Positions 8,540 to 18,950 of a stretch of DNA of 64,000 bases are shown piece after piece. Position numbers and translations under genes: made by a program. Below the pieces are notes generated by a model. That model ran no database searches, had not been told where the DNA came from, and was given only the letters and a program-made list of their open reading frames with translations. Numbering within the stretch: the stretch's first letter is position 1; the number at the start of each line of letters is the position of its first letter. The DNA lies in the NCBI GenBank assembly GCA_006247105.1, contig CM016925.1, positions 2,759,334 through 2,823,333 on the forward strand, read 5' to 3'. The stretch comes from Giardia muris (Eukaryota; Fornicata; Diplomonadida; Hexamitidae).

Positions 8540-10096
8540 ATGGAGGTGAAGGCTCGAGCTGCGGGGACGTGTGCAGCTGATTCGACCTTCACCATCCCGG
8601 GGGTTGAGGGGACGTTCTGCAAGAAGTGCAGTGACACGAGTCAGGCCCCGATCGACGGGGTGTGTGGGACTCCAGTAGCAGGCACGGATCACTGCACGTC
8701 GGATAACAATGGGGCCTGCACGGACTGCAAAGCGACCAGTGGTAACAGGGACCCTTCTACCAACAAATACTTCCTGTTCGAGGGAGGCTGTTATGACCAG
8801 ACACAGGGGGTTGGGAGTAAGCTCTGCCAGACGGCTGCCAGTGGTCAGTGTACAGCGAAGGTCGATAAGATAGAGGGGGTGTTCGTCAAGGACGGGAAGC
8901 TCTACCTCTGCAGTGACAACTCGACAGATGCGGGAGGAAAAGAGAACTGCGGTACGTGCACCTACGAGTCGTCCTCAACCACCTTCACCTGTCAGACCTG
9001 CCTTCCCGGCTTCGGCCTTGTTGGAGAGAATGACAAGACCTGCAAGAAGTGCACTCTCGAGCACTGCATATTCTGTGACGGGGATGAGAAGATCTGCAAG
9101 GCCTGCGAATCCGGCTACGAGCCCGTCTTCAGCACGTTCCCCCGCATCGACTCCTGCCAGGCCTGCCCCGAGACATGCAAGGAGTGCGCCGACATCGGGT
9201 TCGGGCGCGTGTGCGTCTCCTGCAAGGACGAAAAGGTCCCGATCGACGGAGAGTGCGTCGATGCGAACACGAAGGTCTGCACGGGGTCCTCCGGCACCTG
9301 CACGGCCTGCCTCAACGGCTTCATGCACTTCATGGGGGGTTGCTACTCGCCCCAGAAGGCGAGCGAGATGAAGCTGTGCGCGAAGGAGAACCAGGTCCTC
9401 GTCGGGAACACGACCGTCTGCTCCGAGTGCCAACAGGGCTTCGTCCCGATCAACGGGACCTGCTCCCCCCTGGCCGTCGTGAACACGGGGACGAGGGCGA
9501 CTCCTCATAACATCTGCCTCGACTCGAGCGGGAACAAGGTCTCGGACACCGCCACGAAGTGCGAGGCCTGCATCACGACAACAGTCGGGACCTCTCCCAA
9601 CCAGTTTGACTACTTCCTGTTCGATGGAGGCTGCTACCCCAAGACGACTGGGGGCTCCTCCACGGTCGGGGACTCGATTTGTTCTGCTGCCTCTAATGGG
9701 GTCTGTCAGACTGTCAATGCCACCTCGGGCCTCTACCTCGACAATGGTAACATCGTCTCCTGCTCCTCGAAGGTCCCGGGGTGCGGAGCCTGCACCTCGT
9801 CGAGCGGCGCCGTCACCTGCTCCAAGTGCGGCCTGGGGTACTACAACTCGGCCTCTAGTGGCACCACCTGCACGGCCTGCCCTTCAGGATGCACGGTCTG
9901 CACCGATGCGACCACCTGCACGACCTGCTGGAATGGAAGCGGCCCCGACACCAGTGGGAAGTGTCCCGATCCCCCCTCCTCCAGCTCCTCGGGGCTCTCG
10001 GGGGGTGCCATTGCGGGGATCGTCATCGCCGTCCTTCTGGTCCTGGGAGGCCTCGGGGGCTTCCTCGGTTGGTGGTTCGGATGCAGGGGGAAGTGA
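8540..10096 (+). CDS. VSP unit P1, signal-less (first of plus array)
   Basis: A 518-residue VSP starting MEVKARAAGTCAADS, then FTIPGVEGTFCKKC. Compared with M3 (MVKGGGKARATG) it lacks the junction tract, so its 5' end appears cut at the array edge next to the kinase. There is no signal peptide. The body has YFLFEGGCY, TCQTCLPGFGLVGEN and a second GGCY, and ends with PDPPSSSSSGL, the membrane segment and CRGK. It is a singleton that combines an N terminus like M3 and P3 with a C-terminal part (NGSGPDTSGKCPDPP) like M1. It heads the plus array and points away from M1, but it cannot supply secretion to itself or to the units behind it. Confidence 0.78.
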   Translation: MEVKARAAGTCAADSTFTIPGVEGTFCKKCSDTSQAPIDGVCGTPVAGTDHCTSDNNGACTDCKATSGNRDPSTNKYFLFEGGCYDQTQGVGSKLCQTAASGQCTAKVDKIEGVFVKDGKLYLCSDNSTDAGGKENCGTCTYESSSTTFTCQTCLPGFGLVGENDKTCKKCTLEHCIFCDGDEKICKACESGYEPVFSTFPRIDSCQACPETCKECADIGFGRVCVSCKDEKVPIDGECVDANTKVCTGSSGTCTACLNGFMHFMGGCYSPQKASEMKLCAKENQVLVGNTTVCSECQQGFVPINGTCSPLAVVNTGTRATPHNICLDSSGNKVSDTATKCEACITTTVGTSPNQFDYFLFDGGCYPKTTGGSSTVGDSICSAASNGVCQTVNATSGLYLDNGNIVSCSSKVPGCGACTSSSGAVTCSKCGLGYYNSASSGTTCTACPSGCTVCTDATTCTTCWNGSGPDTSGKCPDPPSSSSSGLSGGAIAGIVIAVLLVLGGLGGFLGWWFGCRGK

Positions 10097-10102
10097 GTGA
10101 AT
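10096..10102 (+). terminator. Polyadenylation signal AGTGAAT overlapping stop and next ATG (repeated at every unit)
   Basis: AGTGAAT fits the Giardia polyadenylation consensus AGTRAAY. It begins with the last base of the TGA stop and its AAT overlaps the ATG of the next unit. The same 7-mer starts at the last stop base of every plus-strand unit: 10096, 11985, 13461, 15303, 17039, 18946, 20681, 22572, 24085, 25820, 27730, 29640, 31375, 32888, 34783, 36678, 38573, 40086, 41821, 43728 and 45637. Confidence 0.7.
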
Positions 10103-10107
10103 GGTGA

Positions 10108-11985
10108 AGGGGAGGGAAGAACGCGAGAGCCCTCTCGTGCACGGAAGGAGATGCATCAGGCAACTGCAAGACGGGGAGCTGCCTCGACCTCGGGACGCTG
10201 GGGAAGGTATGCAAGGAGTGCGCGACCACGACCGAGGCCTCGATCGACGGGACGTGCAGCTCGGCTATTGAGAGCAACACGTGTTCCAATGGTGTCTGCA
10301 CGGCATGTACAGGGACCTACTTCCTCTTCTACGGGGGGTGCTACAACCAGGCCAGTGGAGGCGAGGGCGCTGCTCTCTGCTCGGCGGCATCGAACGGGCA
10401 GTGCTCAGAGAGGGCCAGTGGTGCGACGGGCATCTTCGTGAAGGGGAGCGACTCCAACCCCTCAGGCCTCTACACCTGTGATGATAAGACGAACGGGGTT
10501 CCCAACTGCAAGACCTGCACCTCCCCCGCCGCCGACAAGCCGACCTGCACGGAGTGCGCCTCCGGGTTCGGGCCTGTCGTGGAGAGCCTCGAGACACCAA
10601 CGATCACCTCCTGTGTCAACTGCTCATCGGACGAGAACTGCAAGAGCTGCATGCAGATCGGGACCAGCTTCGTGTGTCTCGAGTGCAAGGATGCCACTCA
10701 CGTCCCCGTCAACGGGAAGTGCGTCCTCAAGGACAGTGCCTCCTCCTGCACCCCTGCCTCCAATGCCGGGAAGTGCACGGCCTGCAAGGAGGGGAGCCTC
10801 TTCTTCCACGACGGCTGCTTCAGCCCCGAGAGCCTCAAGAGCCTCGGGATCTGCCTCGAGTCCTTCTCCGTCCCGGGCTGGTCCGAGGTCCTCTGCGGTA
10901 AGTGCGGGAAGGGGCTCGCCCCCGTCGACGGGAGGTGTCTGAAGGTGGAAGGGGGGAAGGCCGATTCGACCAGCTCATGCACGACGAGCCAAGATGGAAC
11001 TCAGGTCGGGGTCTGCAACTCCTGTGGGTCCTCGAACACCCACTTCCTCTTCAACGGGGGGTGCTACGACCAGTCAAAGGAGCCCGGGAACAAGCTGTGC
11101 AGTGCAATGACGACTCGGGCGGCAGACGGGACCTGCTCGACCTCGACCTCCATCGCCTTCCTCAAGGACAAGAAGCTCTACCTCTGCGGGGACGCGACGA
11201 ACGGGAAGGCGAACTGCAACACCTGCACCTACTCCACGTCCTTCTCCTGCACGTCCTGCCTCAACGGATGCATGCTCTCCAACTCCTCCTGCCTCTCCTC
11301 CTTCGATGCGGACAAGACGGGCCTCTGTGCCAGGAGCAACCAGCTTCTCGTCGGGGAGGCCCTGGTGTGCAAGGAGTGCAAGAAGGGAAGCGTTCCGATC
11401 GACGGGACGTGCCTCGAGGTCAGCTCGACCATCTCGAGGACGGCCACCAACGACGTCTGCATGAAGGCCGACGGGAAGACTCCTGTCGACGGAACCGCCA
11501 CGAGGTGCGAGAACTGCTCGACGAACTACTTCCTCTTCGAGGGGGGCTGCTATCCCACGACCACGGGCTCCGTCGGGAGCAAGCTGTGCTCATCGGCCTC
11601 CAATGGTCAGTGCTCTCAGGCTGCCAATGGCTCCCCCTTCCCTCTCTCCAGTGGCGTCTTCACCCTCTGTCCGGCCGGGTGTGGGGCCTGCACGAACGCG
11701 ACCGCCTGCACGTCCTGCGGTCTCGGGTACTACAACACGACCTCCGTCACCTCCTCCTCTGACTGCACGGCCTGCCCCAGTGGCTGCACGACGTGCTCCG
11801 CCTCGGCCTGCATCACGTGCTGGGACGGGAGTGCCCCGACCGACGGGAAGTGCAGTGCCGTCCCCTCCTCCAGCTCCTCGGGGCTCTCGGGGGGTGCCAT
11901 TGCGGGGATCGTCATTGCCGTCCTGCTGGTCCTGGGAGGCCTCGGGGGCTTCCTCGGTTGGTGGTTCGGATGCAGGGGGAAGTGA
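10108..11985 (+). pseudogene. VSP unit P2, class II, junction ATG out of frame
   Basis: The antigen frame is open for 626 codons after the TGA at 10105-10107. The junction ATG (10101) is out of frame because the tract reads GTGAAGGGGAGGG. The first possible near-start in frame is the GTG at 10438, and the first Met is deep inside (ENCKSCMQIG). The N-terminal cassette is type a: SIDGTCSSAIESNTC, then TGTYFLFYGGCYNQASGG. The class II body is SDSNPSGLYTC, GWSEVLCGKCGKGLAP and GGCYDQSKEPGNKLC. It is among the more divergent class II copies (LETPTITSCVNC; YPTTTGSVGSKLC; ACTNATACTSC). It ends with the usual membrane segment and CRGK. Confidence 0.72.
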
Positions 11986-12009
11986 GTGAATGGTGAAGGG
12001 GAAGGATGA

Positions 12010-13461
12010 GACGGGGGTGGTTCGACCTTCACCATCCCGGGGGTTGAGGGGACGTTCTGCAAGAAGTGCAGTGAGACGAGTCAGGCCCCGATCGATGGGG
12101 CTTGTGCAGCGGATCCGACTACCACTGTCTCGGATGCTGAATGTGCCAATGGTGTCTGTACAAAGTGTGGAGACTCAAGTACGGACTACTTCCTCTTCTA
12201 TGGTGGGTGCTACAACAAGACGGGTGACGTCGGGAAGAAGCTCTGCTCAACCGTCGCCAGTGGTGCTTGTACTGCGGCGGCCACGGATGCCATCACCTTT
12301 GTCAAGGACGGGAAGCTCTACCTCTGCAGTGACACCTCAGCAAATGCAGGAGGAAAAGAGAACTGCGGTACATGCACCTACGCCTCGGATACAAGCACCT
12401 TCACCTGTCAGACCTGCCTTCCCGGCTTCGGCCTTCTTGCCGACTCGACCTGCAAGGCCTGCACCATCCAGAACTGCAAGACGTGCGACACGGACGAGAA
12501 GATCTGCAAGGCCTGCCTCCCCTCCTTCGGCCCGACCTACAACTCCTCCCTTGCCATCACGTCCTGCGACTCCTGTCCCAAGAACTGCACCTCCTGCACC
12601 AACCTCGGTCCGGGGCTCGTCTGCACCGAGTGTCCGACTGATCAGGCCCCGATCGACGGGACGTGCGTGGATAAGAACGACAAGGTCTGCACCGACTCCT
12701 CCGGCACCTGCACGTCCTGCCTCAATGGATACGTCCCCTACCTCGAGGGATGCTACTCGACCTTCAAGGCCGCCGAGCTGGGCGTCTGTGCGAAGGAGAA
12801 GCAGTTCCTGGTCGGGAACACGACGGTCTGCTCCGAGTGCAAGCCGGGCTTCGTCCCGATCAACGGAGAATGCCTTCTGGTCGCCTCGACGAACGTGACG
12901 AGGGCGACCCAGATCTGCCAGAAGGAGGACGGAAGCGCCCCCGACGCGTCCTCCACGAGGTGCGGGAAGTGCCAGGACGTGACCGGGGCCTCGACCACTA
13001 ACTTCTTCCTCCTCAACGGGGGCTGCTACAACGCCTCCACGGAGGTCGGGAAGAGCGCCTGCACCACGGCCTCTAATGGAGTCTGCACAGCTGTCAATCC
13101 CGCCTCGGGCCTCTACCTCAATGGGACCGTCCTCACCTCCTGCGCCCCCGGGTGCGCCACCTGCAAGAGTGGGACGGACTGCACCAAGTGCCTCTCAGTG
13201 GGGTACTACAACACTACTACTGTGACCGGCCCCTCCGACTGCACGGCCTGTCCCAGTGGGTGCACCTCCTGTCCAAGTGGGACGTGCGACCTCTGCTGGG
13301 ACGGCTCCACTCCCACCAACAATGCCTGCCCCCCTCCCCCCTCCTCCAGCTCCTCGGGGCTCTCGGGGGGCGCCATTGCGGGGATCGTCATTGCCGTCCT
13401 GCTGGTCCTGGGAGGCCTCGGGGGCTTCCTCGGTTGGTGGTTCGGGTGCAGGGGGAAGTGA
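12010..13461 (+). pseudogene. VSP unit P3, no Met in frame
   Basis: The VSP frame is open for 484 codons from the TGA at 12007-12009 to the stop, with no ATG at all. The junction ATG at 11990 leads into another frame. The start reads STFTIPGVEGTFCKKCSETSQ. The body (SLAITSCDSCPKNC, then DKNDKVCTDSSGTC, YLEGCYSTFKAAELGVC) matches minus-strand unit M2 almost residue for residue in its second half. The N-terminal half differs and resembles P1. The pair P3/M2 shows that the same body occurs in both arrays with different 5' cassettes. The C terminus is NNACPPPPSSSSSGL plus membrane segment and CRGK. Confidence 0.72.
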
Positions 13462-15303
13462 GTGAATGGTGAAGGGGAGGTGAAGAACGCGAGAGCCCTC
13501 TCGTGCACGGAAGGAGCCGGGACGGGGGAGTGCACAAGGGCGAGGACGGATTGCACCGTCCAGAACTGTCAGGCATGCGTCGCTGATGAAGCCGACAAGT
13601 GCGAGACCTGCAACGACGGCTATTACGCTGATTCCAACAAAGCATGTCAGGCCTGCTCGGCTGGTTGTAAGGCGTGCACAGCCGCCGATGCTTGCACCGC
13701 CTGCAATGAAGGCTTCTACCTCGATAGCAATACGTGCACGGCCTGTCCAACCAATTGTGCGACCTGCACGAACGCCAACACCTGCCAGACTTGCAAGGCC
13801 GGCTTCACCCTCTCAGGGACCAGCTGCGTCCAAGGATCGGCTCCTTCTGCGTGCACCATCCAGAACTGTCAGACGTGCAACGACGACAACACGAAGTGCT
13901 TGACGTGCAACGAGAACTTCCTTCCGAAAGCTGACGGGACCTGCGTCTCCTGCACCGACACCACCAAGTGTTCTAACTGTGTCCAGGCGAGTGATGTTGA
14001 CACCTGCTCCAAGTGCGCGGACGAGTACTTCCTCGACACCACATGTAAGAAGTGCAGCGCGGGTTGTAAGACGTGCACGGATGCCACTGCCACCACATGC
14101 TCCGCCTGCATGCCCGGCTACAAGCACGACAGCGGCGCCAAGACCTGCACTGCCTGCACCGTCACTGGCTGCAAGACCTGCGACACCAATGTCGCCACAT
14201 GCTCGGAGTGCCTCGACGGCTACCACTCTACCACAGCCGCCGACTCTTCTTCCGTCACCTGCACGGCCTGCGACCTCCAGAACTGTGGAGCCTGCAATAC
14301 TGACAAGAGCCAGTGCGAGGCGTGCAAGAGCGGCTTCGGCCCGACCTACAACTCTTCCCTCTCCATCACGACCTGCAGCAAGTGCCCCGACAACTGCGAG
14401 AGCTGCATCGACCTCGGCCTCGGCTCGGGGCTCGTCTGTGTCGGGTGTCCAACTGGGAAGAACCCGATCAACGGAGAGTGCGTCGATGCGAACACGAAGA
14501 TCTGCACGGGGTCCTCCGGCTACTGCACCTCCTGCCTCAACGGCTTCCTGGCCTATCAGGGCGGATGCTTCTCTCCCCAGAAGGCGGCGGACCTCAAGAT
14601 CTGCCCTCTGAAGAACCAGCTTCTTGTTGGGAGCACGACCGTCTGCAAGGAGTGCCCTTCTGGCTTCGTTCCATTTGACGGGACATGCACGCCCCTGGCC
14701 ACCGTCAACAAGAAGACGACGAGGGCGGCAGGCGCCAACGACATCTGCCTCAACGAGGCCGGGACCGACCCCGTCTCGTCCAGTGCCACGAGGTGCGGGA
14801 GCTGCAAGAATCCGACTGGGAGCAACAGCTACTTCCTCTTCGAGGGCGGCTGCTACCCTGCATCCTCGACCCCCGGGACCTCGGTCGGAAGCCTCCTCTG
14901 CTCAGCGGCCTCCAACGGGAAGTGCACTACTCCCGCCACCAACGCCCCCTTCATCCTCGATGCATCCTCAGGGGCCTTCACGGCCTGTCCGAAGGAGTGC
15001 GGGGCCTGCACCTCCTCGACCGCCTGCAGCTCCTGCGCCCTTGGGTACTACAGCAACTCTACTGTGACCGGCCCCTCCGACTGCATGGCCTGTCCCAGTG
15101 GGTGCACCTCCTGTCCAAGTGGGAAGTGCACCCTCTGCTGGGACGGCTCCACTCCCACCAACGATGTCTGCCCCTCTCCCCCCTCCTCCAGCTCCTCGGG
15201 GCTCTCTGGGGGTGCCATTGCGGGGATCGTCATTGCCGTCCTGCTGGTCCTGGGAGGCCTCGGGGGCTTCCTCGGTTGGTGGTTCGGGTGCAGGGGGAAG
15301 TGA
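13462..15303 (+). pseudogene. VSP unit P4, long CxxC-rich variant, no own ATG
   Basis: An open frame of 614 codons that continues in the same frame as P3 across its TGA stop. The junction ATG (13466) is out of frame and meets TGA within six codons. The only near-start is the GTG at 13462. The N-terminal half is the richest in CxxC in the array (TVQNCQACVADEADKCETC, then repeated C-x2-C-x6-9-C modules) and resembles the ectodomain style of M1 more than its neighbours. The second half contains GGCFSPQKAADLKIC and FILDASSGAFTACPKECG, close to M3. The first internal Met is in TCSACMPGY. It ends PSPPSSSSSGL, membrane segment, CRGK. Confidence 0.7.
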
Positions 15304-15314
15304 GTGAATGGTGA

Positions 15315-17039
15315 AGGGGAGGGAAGAACGCGAGAGTCCTCTCGTGCACGGAAGGAGAGACATCAGGCGACAGCAAGACGGGGAGCTGCCTCGACCTCGG
15401 GACGCTGGGGAGGGTCTGCAAGGAGTGCGCGACCACGACCGAGGCCTCGATCGACGGGACGTGCAGCTCGGCTATTGAGAGCAACACGTGTTCCAATGGT
15501 GTCTGCACGGCATGTACAGGGACCTACTTCCTCTTCTACGGGGGGTGCTACAACCAGGCCAGTGGAGGCGAGGGCGCTGCTCTCTGCAAGACGGCATCGA
15601 ACGGGAAGTGCTCAAAGAGGGCCGAGGATGCGACAGGCATCTTCGTGAAGGGGAGCAAGGATGCTCCAACCGGCCTCTACACCTGTGATGATAAGACGAA
15701 CGGGGTTCCCAACTGCGTGGCCTGTGACTCCCCCGCCACCAACAAGCCCAAGTGCAATGCGTGCAGGACGGGCTTCCTCCCGGATCAGGACAAGTCAGAA
15801 TGCATCCAGTCCTCCCTCCAGCACTGCCTCCTGGTGACCGATGCTGACACCTGTCACACCTGCGAGGATGGGTACTACGTCTCCAACAAGGTCTGCGTCC
15901 CCTGCTCCTCGGGCTGTAAGGTGTGCGACTCCAGCGGCTGCTCGGAGTGCCTCGAAGGATACTACTCCACTGGCACTCCTATCACCTGCACGAAGTGTTC
16001 TGTCGAGAACTGCAGGACATGCACAGCCGATGGATGTACCGTCTGCCTCGATGGATATGCGAAGACAGGAACGGGGACCAATACAAAGTGTGTCCCGGTC
16101 GGAGGAGCGGACGTCAAGGACCCCCACTGCTCGACCGCCTCGGCTCTCGCTCTGAACGGGACCTTTGCGATCTGCAAGGAGTGTCAAAGAAGCTTCGTCC
16201 CCGTGGACGGTGTCTGCCAGTCGAGCACCACTGCCCCCGCCAGCAACGTCTGCACCTCCAATGGCAACAAGTGCACCTCCTGCAAGAACGGCTTCATGCT
16301 CTACGAGGGCGGGTGCTACTCCTCCTCCAGGGCTGCCTCCCTCGGGATCTGCACCTCGTCCTTCCTCGTCGGAGACCAGCGGGCCTGCTCCAAGTGTAAG
16401 GCCGGGACCGTCCCGATCGATGGGGCGTGTGTCGAGGTCGGGTCGGCTCTCTCGAGGGCGAACATCGAAGATGTCTGCAAGAAGAGTGACGACAGCCCCG
16501 TCGACGCCTCCTCGACGTCCTGCGACAAGTGCGGGACGAATGGAGGAACAAACTACTTCCTCCTCAACGGGGGCTGCTACCCCGCAGGAACAAGCAATGC
16601 GGGCTCCCTTGGGAACAAGATCTGCTCAACGGCCGCCAATGGGGCCTGCATCCAGACGGCCCAGGACAGCCCCTTCCTCCTCGAGGGGACCCAGCTTGTC
16701 TCCTGCTCCTCAAAGATGTCAGGATGCGTGGCGTGCAGCGATGCCTCGACCTGCTCGAAGTGCGGGGTCGGGTATGTGGAGACGCCCTCCAGCAACGCCT
16801 GCACTCCCTGCTCCGTCGAGAACTGCGCCTCGTGCTCCGATGCCGCCACCTGCACGACCTGCCTCGACGGGTCCGCCCCCGCCGCCACCGACCCGAAGTG
16901 CAAGGCCCTCGAGGCTTCCGGCTCCAGTTCTTCCAGGCTCTCGGGGGGTGCCATTGCGGGGATCGTCATCGCCGTCCTGCTGGTGCTGGGAGGTCTCGGG
17001 GGCTTCCTCGGTTGGTGGTTCGGATGCAGGGGGAAGTGA
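15315..17039 (+). pseudogene. VSP unit P5, class I body, start out of frame
   Basis: An open antigen frame of 575 codons; the junction ATG at 15308 is out of frame (GTGAAGGGGAGGG). The 5' cassette is type a, as in P2 (TTTEASIDGTCSSAIESNTC, then TGTYFLFYGGCY). It is joined at SKDAPTGLYTC to the class I body found in P7, P10, P13 and P19 (RTGFLPDQDKSEC, then LQHCLLVTDADTCHTC and GGADVKDPHC). There are two departures from its class: Ser replaces the Cys of SGNCK near the N terminus (TSGDSKTGSC), and Arg replaces Gly in the linker before the membrane segment (AGG at 16935-16937, SSSRLSGG). A KECQRSF reading also differs from the KECQAGF of its class. It is the most decayed class I copy. Confidence 0.7.
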
Positions 17040-17050
17040 GTGAATGGTGA

Positions 17051-18946
17051 AGGGGAGGGAAGAACGCGAGAGCCCTCTCGTGTACGGAAGGAGATGCATC
17101 AGGCAACTGCAAGACGGGGAGCTGCCTCGACCTCGGGACACTGGGGAAGGTCTGCAAGGAGTGCGCGACCACGACTCGAGCTGCTGAGTTCCCAATCGAC
17201 GGGGAGTGCACCTCGACCAGTGGGAACGATTGTGTCAATGCGAACAACGGGACGTGCAGCTCGTGCGGGAATGCAGCCAACAACTTCCTCTTCTACGGGG
17301 GCTGCTACAGCACTCAGACAGCTGGAAAGGGGAAGGCTCTCTGCAAGACGGCCACCAAAGGGCAGTGCTCAGAGAGGGCTGATGCTGCGACGGGCATCTT
17401 CGTGAAGGGGAGTAACTCCAACCCCTCAGGCCTCTACACCTGCGACGACGAGACGAACGGGGTTCCCAACTGCAAGACCTGCACCTCCCCCGCCGCCGAC
17501 AAGCCGACCTGCACGGAGTGCGCCTCCGGGTTCGGGCCTGTCGTGGAGAGCCTCGATGCACCGACGATCACCTCCTGTGTCAGCTGCTCATCGAACGAGA
17601 ACTGCAAGAGCTGCATGCAGATCGGGACCAGCTTCGTGTGTCTCGAGTGCAATGGTACCACTCACGTCCCCGTCGACGGGAAGTGCGTCCTCAAGGACAG
17701 TGCCTCCTCCTGCACCCCTGCCTCCAACTCCGGAAAGTGCACGGACTGCAAGGAGGGGAGCCTCTTCTTCCACGACGGCTGCTTCAGCCCCGAGAGCCTC
17801 AAGAGCCTCGGGATCTGCCTCGAGTCCTTCTCCGTCCCGGGCTGGTCCGAGGTCCTCTGCGGTAAGTGCGGGAAGGGGCTCGCCCCCGTCGACGGGAGGT
17901 GTCTGAAGGTGGAAGGGGGGAAGGCCGATTCGACCAGCTCATGCACGACGAGCCAAAATGGAACTCAGGTCGGGGTCTGCGACTCCTGTGGGTCCTCGAA
18001 CACCTACTTCCTCTTCAACGGGGGGTGCTATGCCCAGTCAAAGGGGGTCGGGAACAAGCTGTGCACGGCAATGACGACTCGGACGGCAGACGGGACCTGC
18101 TCGACCTCGACTTCCATCGCCTTCCTCAAGGACACCAAGCTCTACCTCTGCGGGGATGCGACGAACGGGAAGGCGAACTGCAACACCTGCACCTACTCCA
18201 CGTCTCTCTCCTGCACGTCCTGCCTCAACGGATGCATGCTCTCCAACTCCTCCTGCCTCTCCTCCTTCGATGCGGACAAGACGGGCCTCTGTGCCAGGAG
18301 CAACCAGCTTCTCGTCGGGGAGGCCCTGGTGTGCAAGGAGTGCAAGAAGGGAAGCGTTCCGATCGACGGGACGTGCCTCGAGGTCAGCTCGACCATCTCG
18401 AGGACGGCCACCAACGACGTCTGCAAGAAGGCCGACGGGACTCCTGTCGACGGGACCGCCACGAGGTGCGAGAACTGCTCGACGACCTACTTCCTCTTCG
18501 AGGGGGGCTGCTATCCCGTGACTCCGAACTCCGTCGGGAGCAAGCTGTGCTCATCGGCCTCCAATGGTCAGTGCACTACTGCTGCCAATGGCTCCCCCTT
18601 CCCCCTCTCCAGTGGCGTCTTCACCCTCTGTCCGGCCGGGTGTGGGGCATGCTCCTCCTCGACTGTCTGCACGTCCTGCGGTCTCGGGTACTACAACACG
18701 ACCCCCGTCACCTCCTCCTCTGACTGCAAGGCCTGCCCCAGTGGCTGCACGACGTGCTCCGCCTCGGCCTGCATCACGTGCTGGGACGGGAGTGCCCCGA
18801 CCGACGGGAAGTGCAGTGCCGTCCCCTCCTCCAGCTCCTCGGGGCTCTCTGGGGGTGCCATTGCGGGGATCGTCATCGCCGTCCTGCTGGTGCTGGGAGG
18901 TCTCGGGGGCTTCCTCGGTTGGTGGTTCGGATGCAGGGGGAAGTGA
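17051..18946 (+). pseudogene. VSP unit P6, class II with type b cassette, start out of frame
   Basis: An open antigen frame of 632 codons after the TGA at 17048-17050; the junction ATG at 17044 is out of frame. This is the first unit with the type b N-terminal cassette (TTTRAAEFPIDGECTSTSG, then CVNANNGTCSSC and NNFLFYGGCYSTQTAGKG). The class II body carries SNSNPSGLYTC, SLDAPTITSCVSC, SGKCTDCKEGSLFFHDGC and GGCYAQSKGVGNKLC. The TDC variant is unusual, since other class II copies have TAC. The C-terminal third has YPVTPNSVGSKLCSSASNGQC and CSSSTVCTSCGLGYY, then the shared tail. Confidence 0.7.
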
Positions 18947-18950
18947 GTGA

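Noticed and set aside
8540..10096. Prokaryotic or viral origin of the Cys-rich proteins
   Set aside because: CxxC modules, GGCY, the membrane tail with CRGK and AGTRAAY signals are typical of Giardia VSPs.
10120..10440. Introns that would remove the 5' frameshift of out-of-frame units
   Set aside because: The frame shift arises from one base in the purine tract and the following antigen frame is continuous. I see no Giardia-type 5' splice site and branch/3' site pair between the ATG and the open frame.
13450..13490. Stop-codon readthrough joining P3 and P4 into one protein
   Set aside because: The two units share a frame across the TGA, but the same holds by chance for a third of junctions. 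P3 itself has no start, so no fused product is expected.
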